From the NCBI RefSeq assembly GCF_003234795.2, contig NZ_CP126268.1, positions 2,604,001 to 2,668,000 of the forward strand: a stretch of 64,000 bases of DNA. Direction: 5' to 3'. The translations under genes were made by a program, and so were the position numbers. The stretch comes from Curtobacterium sp. MCLR17_032. GTDB taxonomy: Bacteria > Actinomycetota > Actinomycetes > Actinomycetales > Microbacteriaceae. Positions 40,610 through 49,515 of this stretch are shown here, piece by piece. A model generated the notes under the pieces. That model was not told the DNA's origin and did not search any database. It saw only the letters and a list, made by a program, of their open reading frames with translations. How positions within the stretch are numbered: position 1 is the first letter of the stretch; the number at the start of each line of letters is the position of its first letter.

Positions 40610-41878
40610 TCAGCGGACGCCGCGGATGCGCGAGACCGAGAAGATCCCGAGCAGCCCGATGACGGCGCCGGTGATGAAGAACCCGGAGTACCCGCCGGTG
40701 ACGGCGATCACGCCGGGAGCGGCCGCCGGTACGAGCGACTGCGGGAGCGCCTGGGCGATGTTGACCACGCCGAGGTCCTTCGCGTTGTCCTGGTCGGACG
40801 GCAGCACGTCAGTGATCAGTGCGAGGTCGACCGCGTAGAAGACGCCCATGCCGGCACCCATCACGAACTCACCGACGAGGACCATGCCGAGTGACGGGGC
40901 GAGCGCGATGATCACGAGTCCGGCGATGCCGACGATGCCGGCGACCGCGACGAACAGCTTCCGCCGGCCGAGCCGATCGGAGAGCCACCCGGCCACGAGC
41001 GAGGTCAGGACGATCCCGATGACGTTCCAGAGCGTGCCCTGGAACACGGCGTTCGCCAGGTTCGTCTTGTCGACCCCGATGTCGTCCCGCAGGAAGTAGG
41101 TGAGGTAGCTGACCGCCGTGTACTGCGCCGCGACCATCATGAACCGCGTCAGCCACGCCCAGCCGAGGTCCGGGTGCTTCCGGGGGTTGAACACGAATGA
41201 CCCGAACAGCTGCCCGATCCCGAGCTTCGACGTCGGCTTCGCAGCGAGCACGCGGTCCCGGAAGACCACCGCGTACAGCACGACCACGACCGAGCCGATC
41301 GCCCCGGGGACGATCATCTGCGACGCCGACGTCGAGAAGAGCTGCACCAGGAAGGTTCCGCCCACGAGTGCGAGGTTCTGCGCGAGCCCGAGCAGCGCCG
41401 CGACCCGACCGCGCTGCGATCGCGTGACGTGGTCCGGCAGGACGGCCGTCAGCGCCGCGATCGTGGCGTTGTAGGCGATCTGCGCCACGGCCCACCCGAT
41501 CACGAGCACGACGGTGGAGGACGTCGTCGCGACGACCACGAGGGCTGCGAACCCGACCACCGTGCCACCGATGATCCACGGACGACGCATGCCGAGCCTC
41601 CCGGCAGTCCGGTCGCTGAAGCGACCCGCCAGGGGGTTGGCGACCATCGCGGCGAACGCGCCGATGCCGAGCGCCAGGCCGAGCACACCCGCCTGGTCAT
41701 CCGGAGCGATCTCGGCGACCTTGAGGGCCATCGCGACGAGCACGGGCGGCAGCAGGGCGATGTACAGACCGAACATCGCGAGCGGCATGCCGATCGTGTA
41801 CATGAGCGGGCTTCCACGTCCGACGGTGGGAGCCACCGCGGTCGGCGTGTCGGGGACGAGTCGTGCGTCGTTGGCCAC
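40610..41878 (-). CDS. MFS transporter, probably for sugars or glycosides
   Basis: 422-aa major facilitator with 12 predicted membrane segments and a central cytoplasmic loop. NPLAGRFSDRTAGRLGMRRPWI is the loop 2-3 motif; LSDRLGRRKLFV is its repeat in the second half. The GTG at 41878 follows AGAGG. It is cotranscribed with the GH3 gene downstream, which suggests uptake of a glycoside. Expression is probably controlled by the divergent TetR gene. Confidence 0.88.
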   Translation of the reverse strand: MANDARLVPDTPTAVAPTVGRGSPLMYTIGMPLAMFGLYIALLPPVLVAMALKVAEIAPDDQAGVLGLALGIGAFAAMVANPLAGRFSDRTAGRLGMRRPWIIGGTVVGFAALVVVATTSSTVVLVIGWAVAQIAYNATIAALTAVLPDHVTRSQRGRVAALLGLAQNLALVGGTFLVQLFSTSASQMIVPGAIGSVVVVLYAVVFRDRVLAAKPTSKLGIGQLFGSFVFNPRKHPDLGWAWLTRFMMVAAQYTAVSYLTYFLRDDIGVDKTNLANAVFQGTLWNVIGIVLTSLVAGWLSDRLGRRKLFVAVAGIVGIAGLVIIALAPSLGMVLVGEFVMGAGMGVFYAVDLALITDVLPSDQDNAKDLGVVNIAQALPQSLVPAAAPGVIAVTGGYSGFFITGAVIGLLGIFSVSRIRGVR

Positions 41879-41954
41879 GGCAACCTCTTCTCGGGAACGC
41901 CACCGCCATCGGTGACTCGCACGCCTCCGTCGGCGGCTGTCGCCACCGTAACAC

Positions 41955-41980
41955 CAAAACCGACTGACACTAGGTTTTTG
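41955..41980. promoter_or_regulatory. Candidate TetR operator in the MFS/TetR intergenic region
   Basis: CAAAACC (41955-41961) and GGTTTTTG (41973-41980) form an inverted repeat between the divergent MFS and TetR genes, overlapping a second pair CCGAC/GTCGG. It lies 28 bp upstream of the TetR start, whose -10-like TACAGT ends 6 nt before the ATG. Position suggests autoregulation and control of the sugar operon. Confidence 0.5.
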
Positions 41981-42008
41981 TCGGCAGTCCGAGCGGTACA
42001 GTCCTGCC

Positions 42009-42599
42009 ATGGCACGACGAGGTTCGTACGCGAAGGGCATCGCGAAGCGCGAGGAGATCCTGACGGTCGCGCTGGACCTCGTCGCCTCGCAGGGTTTCCG
42101 ACGGACGAGCATCAACGACATCGCCGCAGCCGTCGGGCTCACCCAGGCCGGCCTGCTGCACTACTTCGACTCGAAGGACGACCTGTGGGTCGAGATCCTC
42201 CGACGCCGCGACCAGCTCGACCTGGAGCACGACTGGCACGCCTCGGACCCCGCGGCGCTGCTCATCGCGATCGTCCGACACAACGTCGAGGTCCCCGGTC
42301 TCGTGCAGATGTTCGTCAACCTGTCCGCGGCGGCCGCCACCGACCCGGAACACCCGGCGCACGCCTACTTCCGGGAGCGCTACGAACGCAGCCGCCGTGA
42401 CCTGTCCGCCGACTTCCGCACCATGCAGCAGGACGGCCTGCTCCGACCGGACGTCGACCCGGTCGAGCTGACGACCGTGCTGCTCGCGGTGTCCGACGGC
42501 ATGCAGCTCCAGTGGCTCTTCGACCCGTCGTACGACATGGCGCGGCACGTCGAGCTGGTCGCGCGGCTCGCGATCGCGCAGGCGGTTCCTACCGGCTGA
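42009..42599 (+). CDS. TetR/AcrR family transcriptional regulator
   Basis: 196-aa regulator. The N-terminal HTH is at about residues 10-56 (KREEILTVALDLVASQGFRRTSINDIAAAVGLTQ, then LLHYFDSKDDLW). The C-terminal domain is helical (VPGLVQMFVNLSAAAATDPEHPAH). Divergent from the MFS-GH3 operon and probably its repressor. TACAGT 6 nt before the ATG indicates a leaderless transcript. Confidence 0.93.
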   Translation: MARRGSYAKGIAKREEILTVALDLVASQGFRRTSINDIAAAVGLTQAGLLHYFDSKDDLWVEILRRRDQLDLEHDWHASDPAALLIAIVRHNVEVPGLVQMFVNLSAAAATDPEHPAHAYFRERYERSRRDLSADFRTMQQDGLLRPDVDPVELTTVLLAVSDGMQLQWLFDPSYDMARHVELVARLAIAQAVPTG

Positions 42600-42720
42600 G
42601 GTCGGGCCGCCGATCGGGAGGCGCGGCCCGCGTCCGGCGGGACGGGGACGGGCGGCGCGCGACGCGGTCGATGATCTTGGACGCGTCCGACGTCTGATCG
42701 ACGGCCGGTACGGTGCTGAG

Positions 42721-43221
42721 ATGCTTCCCGCTCCCACCACGCGGCTCCGCTTCCGTGAGATGACCCCGGCGGACCTCGACGACATGGCCGACCTGCTCGG
42801 AGACCCGCGGGTCATGGAGTTCTACCCCGCAACGAAGAGTCGTGACGATGCGGCGCGATGGATCGCCTGGAACCAGGACAACTACGCCGCCCACGGTTTC
42901 GGACTCTGGATCATCGAGACCCACGCAGGGCAGTTCGTCGGTGACTGCGGGCTCACCTGGCAGGACGTCAACGGCGTCCCGATGCTCGAGGTCGGCTACC
43001 ACGTGCGCGCGACGTTCCACGGGCAGGGCTACGCAACCGAGGCAGCGGCTGCCTGTCGGGACTTCGCTCGTGCGGCCCTCGACGCGACCGAACTCGTCGC
43101 GATCATCCATCCCGACAACACCGCCTCTGAGCGGGTCGCGCAGAAGATCGGGATGACGCGACGAGCGGACGACCACGGCGGGCCCATCGCCGTTCGTAGG
43201 GTGCTCGGGATGACGCTGTGA
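42721..43221 (+). CDS. GNAT family N-acetyltransferase (RimJ/RimL-like)
   Basis: 166-aa acetyltransferase. TTRLRFREMTPADLDDMADLL starts the fold, VGYHVRATFHGQGYATEAAAA carries the CoA-binding loop, and IIHPDNTASERVAQKIGM ends it, as in RimJ/RimL-type enzymes. TACGGT 6 nt before the ATG (leaderless pattern). It marks the left side of an accessory-looking segment. Confidence 0.9.
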   Translation: MLPAPTTRLRFREMTPADLDDMADLLGDPRVMEFYPATKSRDDAARWIAWNQDNYAAHGFGLWIIETHAGQFVGDCGLTWQDVNGVPMLEVGYHVRATFHGQGYATEAAAACRDFARAALDATELVAIIHPDNTASERVAQKIGMTRRADDHGGPIAVRRVLGMTL

Positions 43222-43612
43222 AGGCGTCCCGGTGGGCGATACGTGTGCGAAGGTCCCGCTCGCGGACGCAGTGCTGCATGGCACCGGGAGCCAGAACGGG
43301 GGTCCGGCGAACAGCGCGGAGCCGATGACGATTCTGGGACGCGACAGCACACTGCCGCGGGCAAGGCGTGTAGTTCGTTCGAGGAGTCATCGCCGGCGCG
43401 ACAGGATGACGAGCGCCGGTACCGCGACGTCAGCGCTGCGTGGGGCCGAGAAGTAGACAACGAACCCTCATCGCGCGTGAGACATGGGACACGTTGTCGG
43501 CGCTGGGCCCTGTCGGCGGCCGCGACTGCGAGACGCACGCGAACGCTGGGGAAGCAAGTTCCCGATGGGGGAATCGGCCACGGACAGTGTGACGCCGTCT
43601 TCTCAAACTGGT
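43222..43612. other. 391-bp stretch without a recognisable gene
   Basis: Open frames here are short, use atypical codons and show no known motifs. A GAGACATGGGACACGTTGT segment near 43480 recalls the ends of IS481-like elements, but no transposase, partner end or target duplication was seen. It may be a decayed gene or element. The region ends in a perfect terminator hairpin. Confidence 0.4.
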
Positions 43613-43647
43613 GACGAAGGGACCCGGTCTTCCGGGTCCCTTCGTCA
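43612..43647. terminator. Perfect 16-bp hairpin terminator
   Basis: TGACGAAGGGACCCGG (43612-43627) pairs with CCGGGTCCCTTCGTCA (43632-43647) around TCTT. It lies 18 bp from the end of the tautomerase gene. It differs in sequence from the GGGAGGC family, in keeping with the foreign look of this region. Confidence 0.75.
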
Positions 43648-43664
43648 GCGCGTGGTCAGCGGAC

Positions 43665-43871
43665 TCAGACGCGGCCGAGCATCGCCTCGTTGAGGATGGT
43701 GCCGCCGAGCATCCAACCGCCGTCGGCGACCTCGTCGAGGATGACGAGGGTGGTGGGGCGTGCTCGCTCCCCGTAGGCGTCGACGATGGCGTCGGTGACG
43801 GCGTCCTGCAGCTTCTTCTTTGACTCGGCGGTCAGGGTGTCAGCGGGGACCTTGATGTTGGCGAAGGGCAT
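43665..43871 (-). CDS. 4-oxalocrotonate tautomerase family protein
   Basis: 68-aa tautomerase. After Met removal the N-terminal Pro of MPFANIKVP would be the catalytic base. TAESKKKLQDAVTDAIVDAYGE is the amphipathic helix and VILDEVADGGWMLGG matches the second strand region. The physiological substrate is unknown. It follows two SDR genes with a 39-bp gap, so it probably belongs to their operon. Confidence 0.9.
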   Translation of the reverse strand: MPFANIKVPADTLTAESKKKLQDAVTDAIVDAYGERARPTTLVILDEVADGGWMLGGTILNEAMLGRV

Positions 43872-43910
43872 GGTGTTCCTCTCGGTGGGGTTTCCCGGGC
43901 GGTCCGGGGG

Positions 43911-44813
43911 TCAAAGTGCGGCGTTGGAGGAGAGCAGGTCCTCGATGCCGACGCGGTGGTAGAACTCGGCGCGGATGCGGTCCGCGACCGCTGAGACGAC
44001 CTCGCTGCCGTCGTGCGAGGGGTCGACGTGGGTCCGGTAGGGGCGGGTTCCCTCTGGGAGGCTGACCACGCGGACGATCTCGTCGGCGACGTCCTGCACG
44101 TCGGCGTCCACCGGGACGATCGCGGCGAGGCGGTCAGTGAGGTCCTGCCGGAGCGCCCCGTACTCCTCGTCGTGTGCAGCGACTCGGGCGGCGTCAATCG
44201 GGACCGCAGCGCTCGTGAAGTGGTTCGTTCCCGAGGTGAAGGCTCCCGGGACCACGATGGTGGTGTCGATGCCGAAGCGGACGAGCTCCGCGGCGTAGCT
44301 CTCGGCCAGGGCGTCCATGCCGGCCTTCGCCGCGAAGTACGGCGCGAGGAACGGCGGGTGCCCGCCGCGGGTCGATGAGCTGCCGACCCACACGACCAGT
44401 CCTGAGCGGCTGACGCGCATGTGCGGCAGGACGGCGCGGGCGACGCGTTGTGCGCCGACGACGTTGACGTCGTAGAGGGCCATGAACTGCTCGGGCGTGA
44501 ACGCTTCGGCCGGGCCGTAGGCCATGTGGCCGGCGTTCTGCACGAGGACGTCGATCCGCCCGTGCGAACGGACGACCGAGTCGACGGCGTCATCGACGGA
44601 CTGTTGTGACTGGACGTCGAGCTCGACGGCGCTGAGCTGCAAGCCCTCGCGGATGGCGAGATCCTCGAGCTCGGTGCGAGCCGTCGCGTTCCGACGGTCG
44701 GTCGCGCGCATCCCCGCGACGACCACGTGGCCCGCCCGCGCGAGCGCCTCAGCCGTCAGCCGACCGAAGCCGCTGGACGCACCCGTGACGAGGACGACCC
44801 GTGGAGCGGTCAT
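43911..44813 (-). CDS. SDR family oxidoreductase
   Basis: 300-aa classical SDR. The cofactor motif TGASSGFGRLTAEALA is near residue 10, VQNAGH replaces the usual NNAG, the catalytic Ser is in WVGSSSTRG, and YFAAKAG is the YxxxK. A C-terminal extension (about 60 residues) follows the core. Its ATG overlaps the stop of the next upstream SDR (TGATG). Substrate unknown. Confidence 0.92.
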   Translation of the reverse strand: MTAPRVVLVTGASSGFGRLTAEALARAGHVVVAGMRATDRRNATARTELEDLAIREGLQLSAVELDVQSQQSVDDAVDSVVRSHGRIDVLVQNAGHMAYGPAEAFTPEQFMALYDVNVVGAQRVARAVLPHMRVSRSGLVVWVGSSSTRGGHPPFLAPYFAAKAGMDALAESYAAELVRFGIDTTIVVPGAFTSGTNHFTSAAVPIDAARVAAHDEEYGALRQDLTDRLAAIVPVDADVQDVADEIVRVVSLPEGTRPYRTHVDPSHDGSEVVSAVADRIRAEFYHRVGIEDLLSSNAAL

Positions 44814-45553
44814 CAGACCATCCCGCCGTTGGCGCGAATGGTCTGGCCGTTGACCCAGTGGCCGTCGGGTCCGGCGAGGAACGCCACGACCGCCGCGATG
44901 TCCTCCGGCGTGCCGAGCCGCTCGAGGGGCGGGACCTTCGACAGCGTGTCGATCTGCTCCTGGGTCTTGCCGTCGAGGAACAGCTCCGTCGCCGTCGGTC
45001 CCGGGGCCACCACGTTCGCCGTGACGTCCCGGCCGCGGAGCTCCTTCGCCAGGATCAGCGTCATGCCTTCGACGGCGCTCTTGCTCGCGACGTAGGCGCC
45101 GTAAGTCGGGAACTGCGTCCCGACCACCGAGGTTGACATGCCGACGAACGTGCCGCCAGCCCGGAGCCTGCGCGCCGCCTGCTGCGCGACGACGAAGGTC
45201 CCGCGGATGTTCGTCCGGTGCAGTGCGTCGAGGACGTCGAGGTCCTGGTCGGCGATCGTCGACAGTGCGAGTCGTCCGGCGGAGTGCACGACGACGTCGA
45301 CGCCGCCGTGGTCGGCCTCGACCCGATCGAACATCGCGGCGACGGCGTGCTCGTCGGCGACGTCGGCCTGCACGGCGACGGCGCGACCGCCCACTTCCTG
45401 GATCTGCTCGACGGTGGCGGCGGCCGCGGCCGTCCCGCTGGCGTGGTTCACGACGACCGTGAAGCCGTCGGCCGCCAGCCGGGTCGACACCGCGCGGCCG
45501 ATGCCGCGTGAGCCCCCCGTGACGACTGCGACGCGTTCTGGAGTGCTGCTCAT
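44813..45553 (-). CDS. SDR family oxidoreductase (FabG-like)
   Basis: 246-aa classical SDR. TGGSRGIGRAVSTRLA is the cofactor motif, VVHSAGRLALS replaces NNAG, the catalytic Ser is in STSVVGTQFP, and YVASKSAVEGM supplies the Tyr-Lys pair; FLAGPDGHWVNGQTIRANGG is the usual FabG-like end. The ATG at 45553 is best placed after AAGGA. It starts an operon with a second SDR and a tautomerase, opposite a TetR gene. Confidence 0.92.
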   Translation of the reverse strand: MSSTPERVAVVTGGSRGIGRAVSTRLAADGFTVVVNHASGTAAAAATVEQIQEVGGRAVAVQADVADEHAVAAMFDRVEADHGGVDVVVHSAGRLALSTIADQDLDVLDALHRTNIRGTFVVAQQAARRLRAGGTFVGMSTSVVGTQFPTYGAYVASKSAVEGMTLILAKELRGRDVTANVVAPGPTATELFLDGKTQEQIDTLSKVPPLERLGTPEDIAAVVAFLAGPDGHWVNGQTIRANGGMV

Positions 45554-45649
45554 CGTGCTTCCTTTCACTGATATGCATCGAGCATTTCGACGCTACGCAA
45601 AAGCTAGCACAGATACGATCACCGATACCAACTGCGCTACGATTGTTCT

Positions 45650-46384
45650 ATGGCTCGATCTGATGAAGCACTCCGGAGCGCGCTGCTCCGCGCGGCAGAG
45701 GAGCAGCTCGTCGCAGCTCCCGACGGCGACATCGCCACCCGTGCTGTATGCGAAGCAGTCGGCGTCACCCAGCCCGTGCTCTACCGCGTCTTCGGCGACA
45801 AGCGTGGGCTGCTCGACGCCCTCGCCGACGTAGGTCTCGAGCGGTACGCGGCCAGGAAGGCCGAGCTCGAGGTGTCCGACGACCCGTCGGCGGACCTGCG
45901 ACGCGGCTGGGACGACCACCTCGCATTCGCGCGCGAGCACGCCGCGCTCTACCGACTGATGTTCGCTCCTCGGCCGTGGGCCAGCAGTTCGGCGCGCGAC
46001 GGCGTGACCGCGCTCCTCGAGCGGACGCTCACCCGCTGTGCAGCCGCCGGCATGCTCCGTGTCGACGTCAGGGTCGCGGCGACGATGCTGCTCGCCGCGA
46101 ACGTCGGGCTCGCACTGGATGGGATGAGCGCCAACCGCCAGGACGACTCCGACGAGGTCGCCGACGCGCTCCGGGACGCGGTCCTCGGCGCCGTCCTCGT
46201 GCAGCCGCCCAGCCCGGGACGCGGTGACGTCGACGCGGCCTCCCGTCATCAGCTCCGCGCGCGACTCGAAGCAGGCAGATCGAGCCCGCTGCTCCCGGAG
46301 GAGTCGGCACTCATGCGGGTGTGGCTCGACCGACTCGACCACCACGCCGACCACGCCGACCACGACCAAGACGGCTCCGAATGA
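45650..46384 (+). CDS. TetR/AcrR family transcriptional regulator
   Basis: 244-aa regulator with an N-terminal HTH at about residues 5-50 (ALRSALLRAAEEQLVAAPDGDIATRAVCEAVGVTQPVLYRVFGDKRGLL) and a TetR_C-type helical domain. The tail HHADHADHDQDG comes from a 9-nt repeat near the 3' end. TACGAT lies 6 nt before the ATG (leaderless). The 96-bp gap to the divergent SDR operon is AT-richer and holds GATACGATCACCGATAC repeats that may be its operator. Confidence 0.9.
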   Translation: MARSDEALRSALLRAAEEQLVAAPDGDIATRAVCEAVGVTQPVLYRVFGDKRGLLDALADVGLERYAARKAELEVSDDPSADLRRGWDDHLAFAREHAALYRLMFAPRPWASSSARDGVTALLERTLTRCAAAGMLRVDVRVAATMLLAANVGLALDGMSANRQDDSDEVADALRDAVLGAVLVQPPSPGRGDVDAASRHQLRARLEAGRSSPLLPEESALMRVWLDRLDHHADHADHDQDGSE

Positions 46385-46878
46385 TCTCCACGTTCCTCAT
46401 CGAACACGCACCCCTGGTCCGAGCGGCATTCTGGGTGGCGCTCGCCGCCGCCGCCGTCCTCGCCTGGTTGCTCCACCGCCTGCGGCTCCGCGGCATCCTG
46501 CTGGGCCTGTCCGGGGTGTCGCTCGTCGCGGTGCTCGTGCTCACTCTGCTCCCCGACGGCACGCGCCCGGGCGGCGTCACCTGCACCGTGCAGTTCTCCG
46601 TCCCGTTCCAGGGCCTCGAGACGCTCGCCAACGTCGCACTCCTGCTGCCGCTCGTGCTCTTCCTCGGAACCGCGACGAATCGACCGCTCACGGTCCTTGC
46701 CGGCGCGGTGGCGCTCTCCGTCGCCATCGAGGTCGTACAGGCCCTCGCGCCGGCACTCGGTCGTCGGTGCGACACGAACGACTGGTTCATGAACACGGTG
46801 GGAGCGCTCCTGGGTGCGGGGATCGCGCTTGCTGTCTGCGCGATCGACCGACGGCGGGCTGTCGCGGTCTCAGGCTGA
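46381..46878 (+). CDS. VanZ family membrane protein
   Basis: 165-aa protein with about four membrane segments and the VanZ motif TLLPDG followed by NVALLLPLVLFLG, VAIEVVQALAPALGRRCDTNDWFMNTVGALLG. VanZ proteins affect glycopeptide susceptibility in enterococci; the role here is unknown. The ATG at 46381 overlaps the TetR stop (ATGA), an unusual pairing. Confidence 0.9.
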   Translation: MISTFLIEHAPLVRAAFWVALAAAAVLAWLLHRLRLRGILLGLSGVSLVAVLVLTLLPDGTRPGGVTCTVQFSVPFQGLETLANVALLLPLVLFLGTATNRPLTVLAGAVALSVAIEVVQALAPALGRRCDTNDWFMNTVGALLGAGIALAVCAIDRRRAVAVSG

Positions 46879-47017
46879 GTCACTGACGGCGGGCGCGATC
46901 CTGTCGGCCATCAGGGTGTGAAGTGCGCGTGCTCACCTGCCGTCGTGAAGAGGGTCGAGCACCTCGACGGGCTCGACCCCACCGAGGCTGCTGTGAGTCG
47001 AGCGCGCCGGTCCCGGT

Positions 47018-47644
47018 TCACGCGTCCGGGGCGGTGACCGGTTCGTGGGCGGTCACGCCGAGCTGCTGCTCGATCTGCGGCAGGAGTGCCCGCACCGCCG
47101 CGACGACGACTTCGTCCACGCGATCCTCAGGGAGCCGGCCGGTGGCCGTCAAGGCACTGATGCCTTCTGTCGTCGCCGCAACCAGGAACGGCATCGGGCC
47201 CATCGACTCCGGACTGCGCTCCCCGAGCAACTCCGCGCCCAAAGCGAAGAAGCGCTCGGCCGAAGACTGGGCCCCGGGGTCGCGCTCCGCAGTCGTGCCG
47301 TCGTCGGTCGACGCGAACATCAGCTGCATCAGGGGGCCGTTGTGCTGCGCGAATTGAGCATGAGCGCGGATGTACTCCGTGAGCCGACGCTCGAGGGTGC
47401 CCGCTTGCCGCGCGGCCTCGAGATGGCGATGCAGCTCGTCGAAACCGTCCGCGGCGATCGCGTCGAGGACGGCGTCCCGGTCACGGAAATGACGGAGCGG
47501 CGCACCATGGCTGACACCGACGCGGCGCGCGAGCTCCCGCACCGTCACCGCCTGCTGGCCCTCCTCGATCAGGAGCGCGCGCCCCGCTCGCACGAGCTCC
47601 TCACGCAGCGACCCGTGGTGATAGGAGCGAGCTTGCGGTGCCAT
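47018..47644 (-). CDS. TetR/AcrR family transcriptional regulator
   Basis: 208-aa regulator. SYHHGSLREELVRAGRALLIEEGQQAVTVRELARRVGVSHGAPLRHFRDRDAVLDAI is the HTH (about residues 7-62), similar to TetR proteins with a TetR_C_13-like domain. Divergent from an SDR with a shared 35-bp inverted repeat between them. TACACT lies 6 nt before the ATG, inside the repeat. Likely repressor of both units. Confidence 0.92.
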   Translation of the reverse strand: MAPQARSYHHGSLREELVRAGRALLIEEGQQAVTVRELARRVGVSHGAPLRHFRDRDAVLDAIAADGFDELHRHLEAARQAGTLERRLTEYIRAHAQFAQHNGPLMQLMFASTDDGTTAERDPGAQSSAERFFALGAELLGERSPESMGPMPFLVAATTEGISALTATGRLPEDRVDEVVVAAVRALLPQIEQQLGVTAHEPVTAPDA

Positions 47645-47652
47645 CTGATCAG

Positions 47653-47689
47653 TGTAGACGTTGACAACAATGTGGTCACTGTCTACATT
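47653..47689. promoter_or_regulatory. 35-bp inverted-repeat operator with two divergent leaderless promoters
   Basis: TGTAGACGTTGACAAC (47653-47668) and GTGGTCACTGTCTACA (47672-47687) are inverted 16-nt arms with two mismatches around AAT. Rightwards, TTGACA (47661-47666) and TACATT (47684-47689) are 17 nt apart and end 6 nt before the SDR ATG. Leftwards, a GTGACC/TACACT pair with the same 17-nt spacing ends 6 nt before the TetR ATG. Repressor binding would cover both promoters. Confidence 0.85.
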
Positions 47690-47695
47690 AGGGGC

Positions 47696-48574
47696 ATGGG
47701 CGACACCAGAGCAGGCCAGGCACCGACCAACGAGACCGTCATCATCACCGGCGGCACCAGCGGCATCGGCCGAGCGACCGCGGTCGCCCTGGCCGAGTCC
47801 GGTTCACGCATCATCCTCGCTGTCCGGAACCAGGAGAAGGGGCAGGCCGTGGCAGTGACCCTCCCCGGCACTCTGGGAACGCACCGCGTCCTGCCGCTCG
47901 ACCTCGCGCGGCTTGAGACGGTGCGTGACTTCGCAGACTGCATCGACGAACCGATCGCCATCCTCGTCAACAACGCCGGCGTCGAATCGAAGGACCTCCA
48001 ACGGACGGCCGACGGTCACGAGCTCCAGTTCGGCACGAACCACCTGGGGCATTTCCTCCTGACGACACTGCTCCTACCGCACATCACCGACCGCGTCGTC
48101 ACCGTCGCCTCCCAGGCGGAACGGATGGCTCGTCTCGACCTCGACGACCTCGATTGGCACCGACGCCCGTACCAGGCGAGCCGGGCGTACGCGGACTCCA
48201 AGCTCGCCAACCTGCTCTTCACGTCGGAGCTGGACCGGCGGCTGCGGACGTCGGGCTCTCGAGTGCGGGCGCTGGCCGCTCACCCGGGGTTGGTCAAGAC
48301 AGCCATCTACGACCGGCCGGCCGGTCAGCGCCCCAACCTCTGGGATCGGCTCGTCCCGATCCTGGGGCAGGAGCCGGAAGACGGTGCGCTGCCGTCGCTG
48401 CTCGCCGCCTCAGCCGACCTCCGCGGCGGCACCTTTGTCGGACCCCGGCGGATGATGCACATGCGAGGCGGGGCTGAGGTGATCAGCCAGTCCAAGCAGG
48501 CACGGAACCCGGAGACAGCAGCGAGACTCTGGTCGATCTCCGAGCGGATGACGGCAGCGGGCACCCGCCCGTGA
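47696..48574 (+). CDS. SDR family oxidoreductase (retinol dehydrogenase/WWOX-like)
   Basis: 292-aa SDR. TGGTSGIGRATAVALA is the cofactor motif, NNAGVE follows near residue 92, ELQFGTNHLGHFLLTTLLLP is the subfamily signature and YADSKLANLLF the YxxxK. It shares the signature with the SDR at 1264. Substrate unknown. It is controlled by the divergent TetR through the operator at 47653. It overlaps the next gene by GTGA. Confidence 0.92.
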   Translation: MGDTRAGQAPTNETVIITGGTSGIGRATAVALAESGSRIILAVRNQEKGQAVAVTLPGTLGTHRVLPLDLARLETVRDFADCIDEPIAILVNNAGVESKDLQRTADGHELQFGTNHLGHFLLTTLLLPHITDRVVTVASQAERMARLDLDDLDWHRRPYQASRAYADSKLANLLFTSELDRRLRTSGSRVRALAAHPGLVKTAIYDRPAGQRPNLWDRLVPILGQEPEDGALPSLLAASADLRGGTFVGPRRMMHMRGGAEVISQSKQARNPETAARLWSISERMTAAGTRP

Positions 48575-49515
48575 GCCTTGTCCAGGACCGTCCCCGCGCA
48601 CTCGGGACCGGAGTACGCAGATGGCACCGACCTCTCGTCGCCTTCACCACAGTGATGTGCCTCTGGGCTGTGGTGTGCCTCATCGGGCTGCTCCTCGATC
48701 CGCGGACATTGGCAGGAGACCCGATCTGGGCCAAACCTCTCAAGTTCTCGATCTCCCTCGCGCTCTACGCCATCACACTTGCGTGGATGCTCTCGATGGT
48801 GCAGCGGCCCGTCCTGCGTCGGATTGGTTGGTGGGCCGGAACCATCGGCGCAGCCGCATCCCTCCTGGAGATCGTCGTCATCTCGATCCAAGTGATACGC
48901 GGCTTGGGAAGCCACTTCAACGTCTCGACTCCGACGAACCAGCTCTTCTACCAGCTCATGGCCGGTGGGGTCACCCTCATGTACTGCGCGACACTGGCCA
49001 TCGGAGCCTCCCTGACCATGTTCTCCAGGATCGAGGACAGGGCGCTGGCGTGGTCCCTGAGGCTCGGACTGATCATCGCATTGGTCGGTCTCTCCGTGGG
49101 CTTCCTCATGGTCATACCCACCGCAACCCAGCTAGCCGACCCGACGTCGGCTACCTACGGCTCCCACTCCGTGGGCGGTGACGACGCGACCGGCGGCATC
49201 TTCTTCCTCGGCTGGAACACCGCCCACGGAGATCTCCGCGTGTCCCACTTCATCGGGATGCACGCACTGCAGGTGCTGCCGATCCTCGCGATCACGCTCC
49301 CCCGGGCGCTTGGTGAGGCCGACCGGCTCCGCATCGTCCTCGCGGCCGGAGCGACGTACGCTGCCGGCACCGCGCTCGCGCTCTGGCAGGCGTTACGCGG
49401 TCAATCAGTCATCCACCCCGACGCCATCACCATCACAGCAGTCGGAGTCACCGCCGTCCTGGCTGCGATGAGCTTCACGATCATCGCCGCGCAGAGACGC
49501 CACCAGCACAGGTAG
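48571..49515 (+). CDS. Polytopic membrane protein of unknown function
   Basis: 314-aa protein with about seven predicted membrane segments: LVAFTTVMCLWAVVCLIGLL, LYAITLAWMLSMV, WAGTIGAAASLLEIVVIS, a segment around GGVTLMYCATLAIGAS, GLIIALVGLSVGFLMV, MHALQVLPILAI and the last around AITITAVGVTAVLAAM. Conserved-looking WAKPLKFSISLALY and GHDLR-like HGDLRVSHFIGMHALQ motifs occur. Not assigned to a function. It is translationally coupled to the SDR, so the two probably act together. Confidence 0.85.
   Translation: MSLVQDRPRALGTGVRRWHRPLVAFTTVMCLWAVVCLIGLLLDPRTLAGDPIWAKPLKFSISLALYAITLAWMLSMVQRPVLRRIGWWAGTIGAAASLLEIVVISIQVIRGLGSHFNVSTPTNQLFYQLMAGGVTLMYCATLAIGASLTMFSRIEDRALAWSLRLGLIIALVGLSVGFLMVIPTATQLADPTSATYGSHSVGGDDATGGIFFLGWNTAHGDLRVSHFIGMHALQVLPILAITLPRALGEADRLRIVLAAGATYAAGTALALWQALRGQSVIHPDAITITAVGVTAVLAAMSFTIIAAQRRHQHR

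Noticed and set aside
43470..43500. End of an IS481-like insertion sequence
   Set aside because: One short resemblance only. No transposase, second end or target-site duplication was found.
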